Shown here one piece after another: positions 24,655 through 33,420 of a stretch of 64,000 nt of DNA. Each line of letters begins with the position of its first letter. Position 1 is the stretch's first letter. Made by a program: the position numbers and the translations under genes. The notes under the pieces were generated by a model. That model did no database searches and was not told the origin of the DNA. It saw only the letters and a list, made by a program, of their open reading frames with translations. The stretch comes from a bacterium (GTDB taxonomy: Bacteria; Planctomycetota; UBA1135; UBA2386): NCBI GenBank assembly GCA_030432695.1, contig JAUILN010000007.1:248001-312000 (forward strand), read 5' to 3'.

Positions 24655-25661
24655 GTGCCTGCTCGCTCGATCCAGGGTCCGATCCGGACCGCCCGCTGGC
24701 GACCCCTCCGCCCGAGTTCACCACGGAGTCGGGCCACGCCCTCGACGGTGATCTCGAGGTCTTCGCCGACCTGGCGATCGGTCGTCAGCACGTCGCCGGG
24801 CGCCAGCGCCAACAGGTCGCGCAGGCTCAGCTCGGTCCGGCCGAGCACCGCACCGACCTCCATCACCACCTCGCCGACTCCGGCCCGTACCACCTCGCGC
24901 ATCGCGCCAGGTGCGGCGTCGTACTCCGGCGTGCGACCGTGCGCCAACCGACCGGTGAGCTGCTCGGCCAGCGCGAACGGCAGGACCATCCGCAGGTCAC
25001 CGTTCACCGACTCGCCGCTGACCTGGAAGTACACCGACAGCACCACGTCGTTGGGTCCGACGATCTGTGCCATCGCCTGGCTCGCCAGCCGACGCGACGG
25101 CCGCCCGGCGAACTGCGCCAGTTCGCCCAGGCTCTGCCAGATCCGCTCCACCAGCGGTCCGACGAACGACTCGGCGACCGAGTGCACCGCGTCGGTGGCC
25201 GGCGGCAGCGGATCCTCGAGTCGACCCGATCCACCGAGGATGCGATCGACGGCGCCATGCAGCAGCGCGTCGGACAGCGTCAGCAGGGCGGGAACCTCGA
25301 ACGGCGGCAGCGTCAGGACGTAGATCGACGCGACGCTGCCGAGGTGTGCCTGCCAGTCACCGAAACGCTGCTGCTCGACACCCACACAATCGCAGATCAG
25401 GTCGACGCGCAGCTTCTCGGCGAGCTGGGCCGCGAGGCCGCTGGCGGTCGACGACAGGAAGCGCTCTACCGCGTCGAGCTGGTCCCGGGTGAAGCGATTC
25501 GGCTTCAGCAGGTCGACCGGACTGACCGCGGTGCCGGCCTCCAACACCTCGCTGACCGCCTCCCGGAGTTCACCGACCTCCTTCTCGGCCAGCCCCACGC
25601 CCTCGGCGCGGAACAGCTCGAGCAGAGTGTCGATCTCCTCGTTGGAGAGCAGGTCCTTCAT
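24651..25661 (-). CDS. fliM: Flagellar motor switch protein FliM
   Basis: 336 residues; binds CheY-P and sets rotation direction. Starts MKDLLSNEEIDTLLELF, the typical FliM N-terminus whose LSNEEID motif resembles the CheY-binding LSQ(D/E)EID. The middle CheC-like domain holds the switch region (LPPFEVPALLTLSDALLHGAVDRILGG, FVGPLVERIWQSL), and a C-terminal SpoA domain (VGAVLGRTELSLRDLLALAPGDVL) pairs with FliN. The ATG overlaps the fliL stop. Confidence 0.95.
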   Translation of the reverse strand: MKDLLSNEEIDTLLELFRAEGVGLAEKEVGELREAVSEVLEAGTAVSPVDLLKPNRFTRDQLDAVERFLSSTASGLAAQLAEKLRVDLICDCVGVEQQRFGDWQAHLGSVASIYVLTLPPFEVPALLTLSDALLHGAVDRILGGSGRLEDPLPPATDAVHSVAESFVGPLVERIWQSLGELAQFAGRPSRRLASQAMAQIVGPNDVVLSVYFQVSGESVNGDLRMVLPFALAEQLTGRLAHGRTPEYDAAPGAMREVVRAGVGEVVMEVGAVLGRTELSLRDLLALAPGDVLTTDRQVGEDLEITVEGVARLRGELGRRGRQRAVRIGPWIERAGT

Positions 25662-26191
25662 TGCACGAGGATCTGGACGAAATTGATCCGATCGACCGTC
25701 GCCACACCGTCCGGGAAGCAGGTGCGGGTGATGGTCTGGCTCAGCTCTTCTTCGAGCGTCCGCGAGATGTTGGTCTCCGCATTGCTCAACTCGTGCACCG
25801 TCCGTCGGCGCAGCAGCTGGAGTGTCCGTGAGTACATCAGGTCCCAGTTCTGCTCGATGCGCCGCTTCACGAGGTCGCGATGCCGCGGATCGGTCTCGTA
25901 CTCGAAGCGGAACGCGACCTTCGCCAGCTTGGACCGGGAGCCGCGCACCACCCGCGGGTTGAAGGTGTGCTCGATCGGTCTCTCGCAACGGCCGCGGATC
26001 CGTTTGCCGCTGCCGTATTCCCCCGCGAGTTCGGTCCCGAGTTCGGAGTCGCCGCTCGCCATCAGCACGGTTCCCGCACCCCCCGCGATCGCGGCGACGC
26101 AGACCAACGCCAGGGTGGAGACCCAGCGCCTGCGTGCGTCCTTGCCCGGCTGAGCGTCCGCCGATGCCCGATCCGTGGTGTCGTCCGTCAC
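25658..26191 (-). CDS. fliL: Flagellar basal-body protein FliL
   Basis: 177 residues. A short cytoplasmic N-terminus, one transmembrane helix (WVSTLALVCVAAIAGGAGTVLM), then a periplasmic FliL domain ending with SQTITRTCFPDGVATVDRINFVQILVQ, the family's usual C-terminal strand. FliL surrounds the stator units and supports torque. Its ATG is 184 bp from the motE-like gene; that gap shows no ORF or clear promoter and breaks the otherwise unbroken coupling of the operon. Confidence 0.88.
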   Translation of the reverse strand: MTDDTTDRASADAQPGKDARRRWVSTLALVCVAAIAGGAGTVLMASGDSELGTELAGEYGSGKRIRGRCERPIEHTFNPRVVRGSRSKLAKVAFRFEYETDPRHRDLVKRRIEQNWDLMYSRTLQLLRRRTVHELSNAETNISRTLEEELSQTITRTCFPDGVATVDRINFVQILVQ

Positions 26192-26375
26192 GTTGCCTCC
26201 GCGAGGTGGGTATCTGGGGAACGATGCGACCCGGCCACCGCCCGCCCGGGAACTCCTTCGAGATGCGCCGAGGCGAGGTCGGATCCGTGGCGGGGTCCCG
26301 CGCTCCGTTCCCGACCGTCATCGGCCACCGCGGGGCCGCGGTTGACGCGTTCGCCGGCTGCTGTCTCGGATCCGG

Positions 26376-27176
26376 TCATCGGCGTTCGGGCTCGAGGACC
26401 ACGTCGAGACGCTCGATGAGCAGCTCGCGGACCTTGTCGTCGGGGATGCGCGCGAGGATCCGGTCGGCGTCGTCGCTGTCCATCAGCGTCAGGACCTTCA
26501 CGATCCGCTGGCGGCCGACCTCGGATGCAAACTCCTGCAGCGTGATCTGGGCGGCACGCGACGGGTCCAGCGACGCCAGGGACCGCCCGAAAGCCAGGAC
26601 CCCGGCGACCTCGTCCTTCTCCACCAACTTCACCCGCTCCTCGAACTCGCGGATCCGCCGGTCGAGCCGTTCGCGGGCCGCGTCGACTTCGATCATCGAC
26701 TGGGCGATCGCCCGCTCGCGATCGGCCAGATCGCGCTCGCGGATGCCGAGGTCGATCTCCCGCTCCTCGACGATCGCAAGGCGACGGCGGACCTCGTCCT
26801 CCATGCGGTGGATCCGCAGCAGTTGCTCCTCCAGGTCGGCGACGGTCAGCCCGCTGTCGAGAGTCGGATGGCGGAACAGACCGTCGCCCGAGTCTCCCCC
26901 GGTCCCTTCGAGCATCGGCACCGCACCCGGCGCGTCCCCGAAGGAGGGATCGAAGCCGGCGGCATCGGATCGGCCGTCGCCGATCGGCTCGTCGAGTTCG
27001 AGCTCGTCCGGATCGGTCGGCGCCTCGGGCCTGCCGGGCTCGGCGAAGAACCACGACAACACCGGCACGCCTCGCGTGCCCTCGTAGTCGAGACGGCCCT
27101 GTGCCGCCAGCAGTCCCAGAACCGTCAGCAGGAACAAGCCGAGGCCTGCGGCCGACACACCCAGCCAGTGCTTCAC
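26376..27176 (-). CDS. MotE-like flagellar protein (TM, coiled coil, MgtE-N-like domain)
   Basis: 266 residues from a GTG start that overlaps the fliJ stop. One N-terminal transmembrane helix (WLGVSAAGLGLFLLTVLGLLAA), an acidic linker, a coiled coil (about residues 115-185: LEEQLLRIHRMEDEVRRRLA ... ), then a compact helical domain, ITLQEFASEVGRQRIVKVLTLMDSDDADRILARIPDD, like the MgtE N-terminal domain and FliG middle helices. This layout matches MotE, a chaperone-like partner of MotC in other bacteria, and unnamed proteins between FliJ and FliL. Its role here is inferred from layout and position. Confidence 0.75.
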   Translation of the reverse strand: MKHWLGVSAAGLGLFLLTVLGLLAAQGRLDYEGTRGVPVLSWFFAEPGRPEAPTDPDELELDEPIGDGRSDAAGFDPSFGDAPGAVPMLEGTGGDSGDGLFRHPTLDSGLTVADLEEQLLRIHRMEDEVRRRLAIVEEREIDLGIRERDLADRERAIAQSMIEVDAARERLDRRIREFEERVKLVEKDEVAGVLAFGRSLASLDPSRAAQITLQEFASEVGRQRIVKVLTLMDSDDADRILARIPDDKVRELLIERLDVVLEPERR

Positions 27177-27604
27177 GTGTTCACTCCTCCGATCGCGTGG
27201 ACCGACGGGCAGCCCGGACGCCGGTCTTCGAGTTCCGCCTGTTCGGTGGCCGACCGCTCGACCCGCCACCCCGTGAGCCGTCGGTTGCGGACCGACTGCA
27301 GGGCCCGCACGGCGGTGCGCCGGTCGTGCCACGCCCCGCGCGCCGCCTCGGTCGCCGCGCGCCGGCGCCCGAGCTCCGGCGCGGCCAGTGCAGCCCGCTG
27401 TGCGAAGCCACTCGCCAGGGCATCGCCGAGTGCCCGCGCCACCTCGCCCGCGAGGCAGGTCTCGCGGCTGCGTTCCCAGGCCGCGATGCGGTCGCTCAGC
27501 TCGGCCTCGACCGCCGCCTCCCGGGCAAAGGCACGGCGAGCCTGCCGTTCACGACGCTCCTCCAGATCGAGGAGCCGCTGCATCCGGAACCGGAACTTCC
27601 GCAT
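27173..27604 (-). CDS. fliJ: Flagellar export protein FliJ
   Basis: 143 residues, the stalk-like coiled coil that sits in the FliI hexamer ring. It starts MRKFRFRMQRLLDLEERRERQARRAF, the usual basic FliJ opening, and is nearly all helix. The gene lies 3 bp after fliI. A C-terminal Gly/Pro patch departs from the coiled coil. Confidence 0.85.
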   Translation of the reverse strand: MRKFRFRMQRLLDLEERRERQARRAFAREAAVEAELSDRIAAWERSRETCLAGEVARALGDALASGFAQRAALAAPELGRRRAATEAARGAWHDRRTAVRALQSVRNRRLTGWRVERSATEQAELEDRRPGCPSVHAIGGVNT

Positions 27605-27607
27605 GTC

Positions 27608-28963
27608 TCATTCATCGACCGGACCCCGCCCCGAGGTGGAGAGTTCGGCGACGCTCCGCAGCGCCGTCAGGGTCTCGTCGAAGGCGCGGGGCTCGGGACC
27701 CTGGCCGAGCAGGACCTCGATCGCCGGCATCGCCCGCAACACCGCGTCCAGCTCCGGGTCGCTGCCGCGCTTGTAGGCGCCGACCTGGACCAGGTCGCGG
27801 GCCTCCTCGTGCACCGCGAGCATCCGCCGCACCGCGCGCGCCGCCTGCTGATGCTCGGGTGTGGTGAGTTTCGGCATCAGCCGGCTCACCGAGCCGAGAA
27901 TGTCGACGGCGGGGAAGCGACCCCGCGCAGCGATCTGCCGGTCGAGGACCACGTGGCCGTCGAGGTGGCCGCGCAGCGTGTCGGAGACCGGTTCGCCGAG
28001 GTCGTCGCCCTCGACCAGCACCGTCAGGAGCCCGGTGATGCTGCCCGCAGCCGAGTTGCCCAGTCGCTCCACCAGCCGCGGCAACGCGGCGAACAGCGAC
28101 GGCGGGTAGCCGCGCAGCGTCGGTGGTTCGCCGGCCGCCAGTCCGATCTCGCGCGCCGCGGCGGCGAAGCGGGTGATCGAGTCGCAGGTGAACAGCACGT
28201 CACGGCCCTCGTCACGGAACGCCTCGGCGATCGATACCGCGGTGAATGCACCGACGAAGCGCAGCATCGGCGCGGCGTCGGCGGTGGCGACCACCACCAC
28301 GCTGCGGGCCAGGCCGTCCTTCCCCAGCACGTCGTCGACGAACTCGGCGACCTCGCGGCCGCGCTCGCCGATCAACGCCACCACGTTGACGTCGGCCTGG
28401 CCATTGCGCGCGATGCCGCCGAGCAGCGTGCTCTTGCCGACCCCTGAGCCGGCGAAGATGCCGAGTCGCTGGCCGCGGCCGACGGTGCAGAAGCCATCGA
28501 GCGCCGACACCCCGGTGGCGAAGACCCGGTCGATCGGACGCCGGCCCAGAGCCGCGGGCGCGCTGCGAGTCACGGTGGCGTGGCGCGCGCGGATCGGTGG
28601 GCCGTCGTCGAGCGGGCGCCCCAGCGGATCGATGATGCGGCCGAGCAGAGCCGATCCGACCGGGACCTCCAGCGGCGCACCGCGGCTCTCGACCCCGGCT
28701 CCGGGACGGACCCCATGCAGCGGTCCGTACGGCATCACGATCGACCGCGCGTCGCGGAAGCCGACGATCTCGGCCGGTAGTTCGCCCTGCGTCGAGCGCA
28801 ACGCGCAGACGTCGCCGACCGCACCGGCGAGGCCTTCGACCTCCACGGCCAGTCCGGAGACCGCCCGTACCGTACCCTGCCGGATCGGTCCACCAGCCGA
28901 CGCCAGCGCCCGACCCACCGCGGCCTTCAGCGCAGGCGACAGCAGCTGGCTCGGTCCGGTCAT
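27608..28963 (-). CDS. fliI: Flagellar type III export ATPase FliI
   Basis: 451 residues of the F1/V1-type ATPase family. Walker A GIFAGSGVGKSTLLGGIARN, then VALIGERGREVAEFVDD (with catalytic Glu in GERGRE), Walker B-like VLFTCDSITRF, and the Q-rich family segment ARGRFPAVDILGSVSRLMP. It energises export of rod, hook and filament subunits. The ATG overlaps the fliH stop. Confidence 0.97.
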   Translation of the reverse strand: MTGPSQLLSPALKAAVGRALASAGGPIRQGTVRAVSGLAVEVEGLAGAVGDVCALRSTQGELPAEIVGFRDARSIVMPYGPLHGVRPGAGVESRGAPLEVPVGSALLGRIIDPLGRPLDDGPPIRARHATVTRSAPAALGRRPIDRVFATGVSALDGFCTVGRGQRLGIFAGSGVGKSTLLGGIARNGQADVNVVALIGERGREVAEFVDDVLGKDGLARSVVVVATADAAPMLRFVGAFTAVSIAEAFRDEGRDVLFTCDSITRFAAAAREIGLAAGEPPTLRGYPPSLFAALPRLVERLGNSAAGSITGLLTVLVEGDDLGEPVSDTLRGHLDGHVVLDRQIAARGRFPAVDILGSVSRLMPKLTTPEHQQAARAVRRMLAVHEEARDLVQVGAYKRGSDPELDAVLRAMPAIEVLLGQGPEPRAFDETLTALRSVAELSTSGRGPVDE

Positions 28964-29559
28964 CTCCGCGCGATCTCCTCCCGCAGCCGCTCGGCAACCG
29001 TGTCGAGCACGGTGCGCAGGTCGTGGCGCACGCTGCCCGCCGCGGTGGTGACCCGCACCGCGCCGCGACGCAGCTGCCGGTCGGCGACCACCCGGACCCG
29101 CACTCCGGAGCGTGGCCCTGGTGCGGCGCGCGCGACGCTCTGCACGCAGCGCTCCAGGTCGGACATCGACACCGCGACCTCGATCTCGGCGTCGTCGGCA
29201 CCGAGCGTCGCGGCCCGCAGGCAGTCCTCGACGATCGGCACGGGGTCGACGAGGCCGCCCTCCAGCGCCCCCTCCAGCACGCCCTTGGCGACCGTGAGGC
29301 CCAGCTCGACGACCTGCTCGGTCAGCGACCGCAGGTGCTCGGCGACCATCGCGGGCAACCGGCCGGCCGCGTCACCCAACTGCGCCGCAGCCTGCTCGAT
29401 CGCCGCGTACGCCTGCGCCTCACGCGCGGCGCGCTCCTGCAGGACCCGCAGCTCGCGGACCGGCTCGACCGGCACCCCACCCGGCGCCGGCGCCTGGTGC
29501 ACACGCAGTCCCGCCGGTCGACTGCCGACTTCCGTACGCAACCGAGTGACCGAGTTCAC
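28960..29559 (-). CDS. fliH: Flagellar assembly protein FliH
   Basis: 199 residues; regulator of FliI that links it to the C ring. It has the FliH/V-ATPase E-subunit build: a Pro-rich N-terminus, a long helix (VLQERAAREAQAYAAIEQAA ... ), and a C-terminal domain with GSVRHDLRTVLDTVAERL. Sequence identity within this family is low, so position between fliG and fliI is the main support. Overlaps both neighbours by 4 bp. Confidence 0.88.
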   Translation of the reverse strand: MNSVTRLRTEVGSRPAGLRVHQAPAPGGVPVEPVRELRVLQERAAREAQAYAAIEQAAAQLGDAAGRLPAMVAEHLRSLTEQVVELGLTVAKGVLEGALEGGLVDPVPIVEDCLRAATLGADDAEIEVAVSMSDLERCVQSVARAAPGPRSGVRVRVVADRQLRRGAVRVTTAAGSVRHDLRTVLDTVAERLREEIARR

Positions 29560-30569
29560 ACCAGTTCCTCCTCGACCTCACCGACTCGCAGCTCGCCGCG
29601 GTCGATCAGCTCGTGGACCGCCTTCAGCAGTTCCGCCTGGGCCTGCAGCACCTCCGACAAGGGCGTCGGCCCGAGGTCGGCGCGCTCCTCGCGAACCAGC
29701 GCACCGGCCCGCTTCGAGAGACACGTGAACACGTTGCGTTCCACCGCCGGCGACGCGGCCTTCAATGCCATCGCCAACACGCCGGTGTCGATCTGCCCGA
29801 GCACCTTCTGCATCGCACGACGGTCGAGGGTGCCGAGGTCGTCGAAGGTGAACATCTCCTCGCGGATCCGCGCGGCGAGCTGGGCGTCCTGGTCCTCGAG
29901 CTCGTCGAGCAGATCGCGCTCGGCGCCACCCATGTTGTTCAGGATGTCGGCCGCGGCGCTGACCCAGCTGCGCGGCTCGTCGCGGAGCGCGGCGAAGCCG
30001 AGGTCCTTGACCTTCTTGCGCATCACGTCGAGGACGCTGTGGATCACGTCGGTCGGGGTCCGCTCCAGCGAGGCGATGCGCCGCAGCAGCACCACGCGTC
30101 GCTCGGCGGGCATCGCGGCGACCACCCGACCGGCCTTGGCCGGCGCCAGGTGCGCCAGGAACACCGCGGCGATCTGCGGGTGCTCCTCGGTCAGGAGTGC
30201 GGCGAGGTCTTCCGGGGCCAGCGACTCGAACATCGCGAACGGCCGCCGGGCCAGCATCGCCTGGTCGACGCGCTGCGAGACCTCGCGGCCCTTCTCGGGT
30301 CCGAACGCGCTCTCCAGCATCTCCTCGGTGTGGGCGTCGACGTCGCCGAGCAGCATGCCGCCGCCGCGCACGCGGTCGGCGAACTCGTCGTAGATCGCCG
30401 CCACGGTGTTCTGGTCGACCGGCACGTCCTGCAGCTCCTTCATCGCCCGCGCCACCTGGTCGAGCACGTCGTCGGAGAGGTTCTGCAGGATCCGCGCCGC
30501 CGCCGCCCGGTCGATCGACAGGAGCAGGACGGCAATGCGTCGGGCGGGACTGAGGTGTTCGGGCCTCAC
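29556..30569 (-). CDS. fliG: Flagellar motor switch protein FliG
   Basis: 337 residues. All three FliG domains are seen: N-terminal (ARRIAVLLLSIDRAAAARILQNL), middle with the EHPQ motif (LTEEHPQIAAVFLAHLAPAKAG), and C-terminal with the torque helix EEMFTFDDLGTLDRRAMQKV, which carries the charged residues facing the stator. Couples MS ring (FliF) to the C ring. Overlaps fliF and fliH by 4 bp. Confidence 0.97.
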   Translation of the reverse strand: MRPEHLSPARRIAVLLLSIDRAAAARILQNLSDDVLDQVARAMKELQDVPVDQNTVAAIYDEFADRVRGGGMLLGDVDAHTEEMLESAFGPEKGREVSQRVDQAMLARRPFAMFESLAPEDLAALLTEEHPQIAAVFLAHLAPAKAGRVVAAMPAERRVVLLRRIASLERTPTDVIHSVLDVMRKKVKDLGFAALRDEPRSWVSAAADILNNMGGAERDLLDELEDQDAQLAARIREEMFTFDDLGTLDRRAMQKVLGQIDTGVLAMALKAASPAVERNVFTCLSKRAGALVREERADLGPTPLSEVLQAQAELLKAVHELIDRGELRVGEVEEELV

Positions 30570-32074
30570 GTCTTCTGCTCCGCGAGCCAGCTCTCGAGCA
30601 GCCGCGACATCGCTGCGGGGTCCTCGACGATCGACCGCTCGATGTCACGCCGCAGCTGCGCCGCCGGGTCTTCGGCTTCGCCCTCGGCGCGGGCGGTCAG
30701 CGGACGCGCGTCGGGAACGCCCGCACCAGCGGTCGCGTCGCGGGCCTGGGTGCGCCGCAGCAGCGAGCGCAGGAACCACAGCGCGGCGAGCACGGCGCCG
30801 ACCTGCGCGGCGTACGGCGCGTAGTCGCGGCCGACGAGCCACCACTCGGCCAGGGAACCGCCGGCGGAACCGGTCGCTTCGAGGCCCGGCATCTCCCCCA
30901 CAGCGAACACGTCTTCCAACACCTCGATCTCGGTCTCACCGTCGATCGGCTTGCCGACCGCCTGCAGGACCGCTCGCGAGATGCTCTCTCGGTTGGCGCT
31001 CAGGCTCTTGTCGATCACCAGCGCGACCTGGATCGAGCGGATCTCGGGTGCCAGCAGACCGGTCTCCACGGTGCCGGAGAACGGCTCGTAGACCCTGGTC
31101 CGCGATTCCTGACCGCGGGGCTGGGCCACGCTGGACGGCAGGGCGGCGCCGTCCGACGGGTCGCCGCTCGCCGGCCCCGGCACCACGCTGCCGTCCTCGA
31201 CCCGGTCCTCGCTGATCAGCGCCGGCGTCCGCGGCTGCAGCTTCTCGGTGCGACGCTCCCAGCGCGGATCGAGTTCGACGCTGACCGTCACGAACGCCCT
31301 CCCGGGATAGACCCGATCGAGCATCGCCTGCGCGCGCTGCCGTCGCTCCTCGGCGATCTGCTCCTGACGCGCGATGAAGTCGTCGGCTCCCAGCGCCCGC
31401 TCGGGATCCTCGAGGTCGCCACCGATCACCGCGCCGGTGCGGGCGTCGATCGCCCGGACATCGGCCTCGGGGATGCCGAGCCCCGACGACACCCGCACGA
31501 TCGCAGCCCTCGCGACCTGCGCGAACGAATGGGTGGCGGCGACCTCCAGGCTCACCGAGGCACGCGGCCGGTTCTTGCCGTCCAGCGCGCCGTAGAGGGT
31601 CCGCGGTGGCCGCGACGCTTCGATCCGCGCCGACCGGACTCCCCCCATCTGCCGCAGGTTGGTCTCGAGGCGTTGCGTCTGCATCCGCTCGAGCACGGCC
31701 TTGCGGCTCTGGGTGTCGAGGGTCACCGAGCCGAGTGCGGACATCTCGCGCTCGAGATCCGGGACGTCGAGATCGACCGCGCGCAGGCTGCTGCCGGCCT
31801 CGACGTAGCGGTCGCTGTCGACCAACAGCCGCGAGCCATCGCTGCGGAACGGGATGCCCGCATCGCTGAGGGCCCGCTCGGCCTGGCGAAGTTCGCTCGG
31901 GTCCCGTGCGGTGAACAGGACCTGCTCGACCGAGCGGCCGGAGTACCACACCACCACGCCGAGCCCGGCAACGGTCGCCAGCAGCACCGCCGCGATCGTG
32001 GTGCGCTGTCCGCCATCGAGCCGCGCCCAGATGCCGCGGACCTGCTTCAGGATGTCTGCGAGGAACGGGGGCAT
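30566..32074 (-). CDS. fliF: Flagellar MS-ring protein FliF
   Basis: 502 residues. First transmembrane helix TTIAAVLLATVAGLGVVVWY, then the YscJ/FliF ring domain (VLFTARDPSELRQAERALSDAGIPFR; RMQTQRLETNLRQMGGVRSARI), a periplasmic beta-collar region and a second transmembrane helix near residue 405 (YAAQVGAVLAALWFLRSLLRR). The tail MSRLLESWLAEQ is the FliG-binding helix. Forms the base on which the C ring and export gate assemble. Confidence 0.95.
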   Translation of the reverse strand: MPPFLADILKQVRGIWARLDGGQRTTIAAVLLATVAGLGVVVWYSGRSVEQVLFTARDPSELRQAERALSDAGIPFRSDGSRLLVDSDRYVEAGSSLRAVDLDVPDLEREMSALGSVTLDTQSRKAVLERMQTQRLETNLRQMGGVRSARIEASRPPRTLYGALDGKNRPRASVSLEVAATHSFAQVARAAIVRVSSGLGIPEADVRAIDARTGAVIGGDLEDPERALGADDFIARQEQIAEERRQRAQAMLDRVYPGRAFVTVSVELDPRWERRTEKLQPRTPALISEDRVEDGSVVPGPASGDPSDGAALPSSVAQPRGQESRTRVYEPFSGTVETGLLAPEIRSIQVALVIDKSLSANRESISRAVLQAVGKPIDGETEIEVLEDVFAVGEMPGLEATGSAGGSLAEWWLVGRDYAPYAAQVGAVLAALWFLRSLLRRTQARDATAGAGVPDARPLTARAEGEAEDPAAQLRRDIERSIVEDPAAMSRLLESWLAEQKT

Positions 32075-32075
32075 C

Positions 32076-32453
32076 TCAGATCGGGGTGCGGGTCAGGGTC
32101 TGCCACGCGTCGAGGAGCTTGTTGCGGACCTCGAGCATCATCCGGAAGGCGATGTCGCTCTTCTCCATCGACACCATCAGCTCGTGCAGCTCGACCGGTT
32201 CGCCCTTGGCGAGCGCCTCGGCCTTGGCCGCCGACTCGTCGCCGAGACGGTCGACGCCCTGCAGCGCATCGGCGAGGCGGGCGGCGAACGACGACTCGTC
32301 GGCAGGCGCGAGGCCGCCTTCCTCCACCCGGCGAGGTTCGAGCCCGCGCTCCAGACGGCCGACCTGCGGACGTCCGCCGGGACCCTCCTGAGGTCCCAGA
32401 GTCCGCCAGCCGGGTCCCTGCGCGTCGATGCCGCCGATCTCGAAGCCGCCCAT
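32076..32453 (-). CDS. fliE: Flagellar hook-basal body protein FliE
   Basis: 125 residues; adapter between MS ring and rod. The conserved C-terminal half reads SFAARLADALQGVDRLGDES, then VELHELMVSMEKSDIAFRMM and LEVRNKLLDAWQTLTRTPI, the family's signature. The first 50 residues are Gly/Pro-rich and longer than usual. Confidence 0.95.
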   Translation of the reverse strand: MGGFEIGGIDAQGPGWRTLGPQEGPGGRPQVGRLERGLEPRRVEEGGLAPADESSFAARLADALQGVDRLGDESAAKAEALAKGEPVELHELMVSMEKSDIAFRMMLEVRNKLLDAWQTLTRTPI

Positions 32454-32471
32454 GGTTCAGCGTCCCTCAGC

Positions 32472-32918
32472 TCACCGGAAGTTGGCCAGGGTGTCCTCGA
32501 GCATCCCGCGGTAGGTGCGGAGTGCCGAGAGGTTGGACTGGTAGCTCCGCTCGGCGACCGACAGCTCGACCAGCTCGCGGAACAGGTCGACGTTCGGCAG
32601 CTTCACGAAGCCCTCGGCGTCGGCATGGGGATGGCCGGGGTCGTGGACCACGGTGAACGGCGTGTCGGTGTCCTCGAGTTCGGCTGCCACGCGCACGCCG
32701 CCAGCGCCACCGCCGGACGACATGGCGTCCTCCAGGACCTCCTCGAAGACCAGCATCCGGCGGCGGTAGGGCTCGCCGGTCTCGGTCTTGGTGGTCTGCA
32801 TGTTGGCGAGGTTGCGTGCCGCGACCTCGGAGCGCCGGAGCTGCGCACGCAGCCCGGACATCGCCGTGTCGAGTCCGCGGAACGGTCCGTCGAGTGGATC
32901 CATGTGCGTATTCCCCAT
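32472..32918 (-). CDS. flgC: Flagellar proximal rod protein FlgC
   Basis: 148 residues. N-terminal rod-family helix GLDTAMSGLRAQLRRSEVAARNLANMQTTKTETGEPYRRR, then VNVDLFREL-like segment LPNVDLFRELVELSVAERSY, C-terminal helix NLSALRTYRGMLEDTLANFR. The typical FlgC GEPYRR motif supports the name. The ATG overlaps the flgB stop; a longer frame upstream is the flgB shadow. Confidence 0.95.
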   Translation of the reverse strand: MGNTHMDPLDGPFRGLDTAMSGLRAQLRRSEVAARNLANMQTTKTETGEPYRRRMLVFEEVLEDAMSSGGGAGGVRVAAELEDTDTPFTVVHDPGHPHADAEGFVKLPNVDLFRELVELSVAERSYQSNLSALRTYRGMLEDTLANFR

Positions 32919-33274
32919 CAGGCGCTCGACCCACCGCCGATCGCCATCCGCAGCCTGTCGAAGTGGCCCTTCACCCGTCGCGCGAACAGGTCCTGCAGCA
33001 GCCGCGCCTCGAACAGAGTCTTGAGCTCGTCCATCGCGTCGACGTTGTTCTGCCCGGGCGTGCCCGAGTCGTCGCGGACGATCCGCGGCTGCACCGCCGA
33101 GGCTTGCTCGCCGCGCTGCAAGGCCTGCGCGAGGTGCTCCTCGAAGCGCACCGTCGAACGCTTGAAGCCAGGCGTGTCCTGGTTCGCGAGGTTGTGCAGC
33201 GCCACGCGCGCGCGCAACGCCATCGCGTCGAGCATCCGCTGCTCGACGGTGATGTCCTGGCCGAGATCCTGCAT
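32918..33274 (-). CDS. flgB: Flagellar proximal rod protein FlgB
   Basis: 118 residues, first gene of the basal-body operon. Rod-protein N-terminus with LDAMALRARVALHNLANQDTPGFKRSTVRFEEHL (the ANxxTPGFK motif), and C-terminal helix VDAMDELKTLFEARLLQDLFARR. The start is Met at 33274. A sigma-28-like promoter candidate lies about 29 bp upstream. Confidence 0.93.
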   Translation of the reverse strand: MQDLGQDITVEQRMLDAMALRARVALHNLANQDTPGFKRSTVRFEEHLAQALQRGEQASAVQPRIVRDDSGTPGQNNVDAMDELKTLFEARLLQDLFARRVKGHFDRLRMAIGGGSSA

Positions 33275-33302
33275 GAGAGTTCGCTCGCCGACTCCGGTTC
33301 TC

Positions 33303-33331
33303 GAATCGGCACATGCAGGTCGGAGCCTTGA
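33303..33331 (-). promoter_or_regulatory. Sigma-28 (FliA)-type promoter candidate for the flagellar operon
   Basis: Read on the minus strand: TCAAG (-35 region), 16-nt spacer, GCCGATTC (-10 region). The flagellar sigma-28 consensus is TAAA, 14-16 nt, GCCGATAA or GCCGATAT. The -10 matches closely, the -35 only partly. The -10 box ends 29 bp before the flgB start, a good position. If real, this early-class operon would be under the flagellar sigma factor. Confidence 0.45.
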
Positions 33332-33420
33332 GAGGGCGGCTGTCCGATCAGGGTGGGTCCGGAGGCGGAGCCGGGCAGATCGGGGTGGCGAGAATCTCGA
33401 CAGCGGGACCCGGCGCCGGC

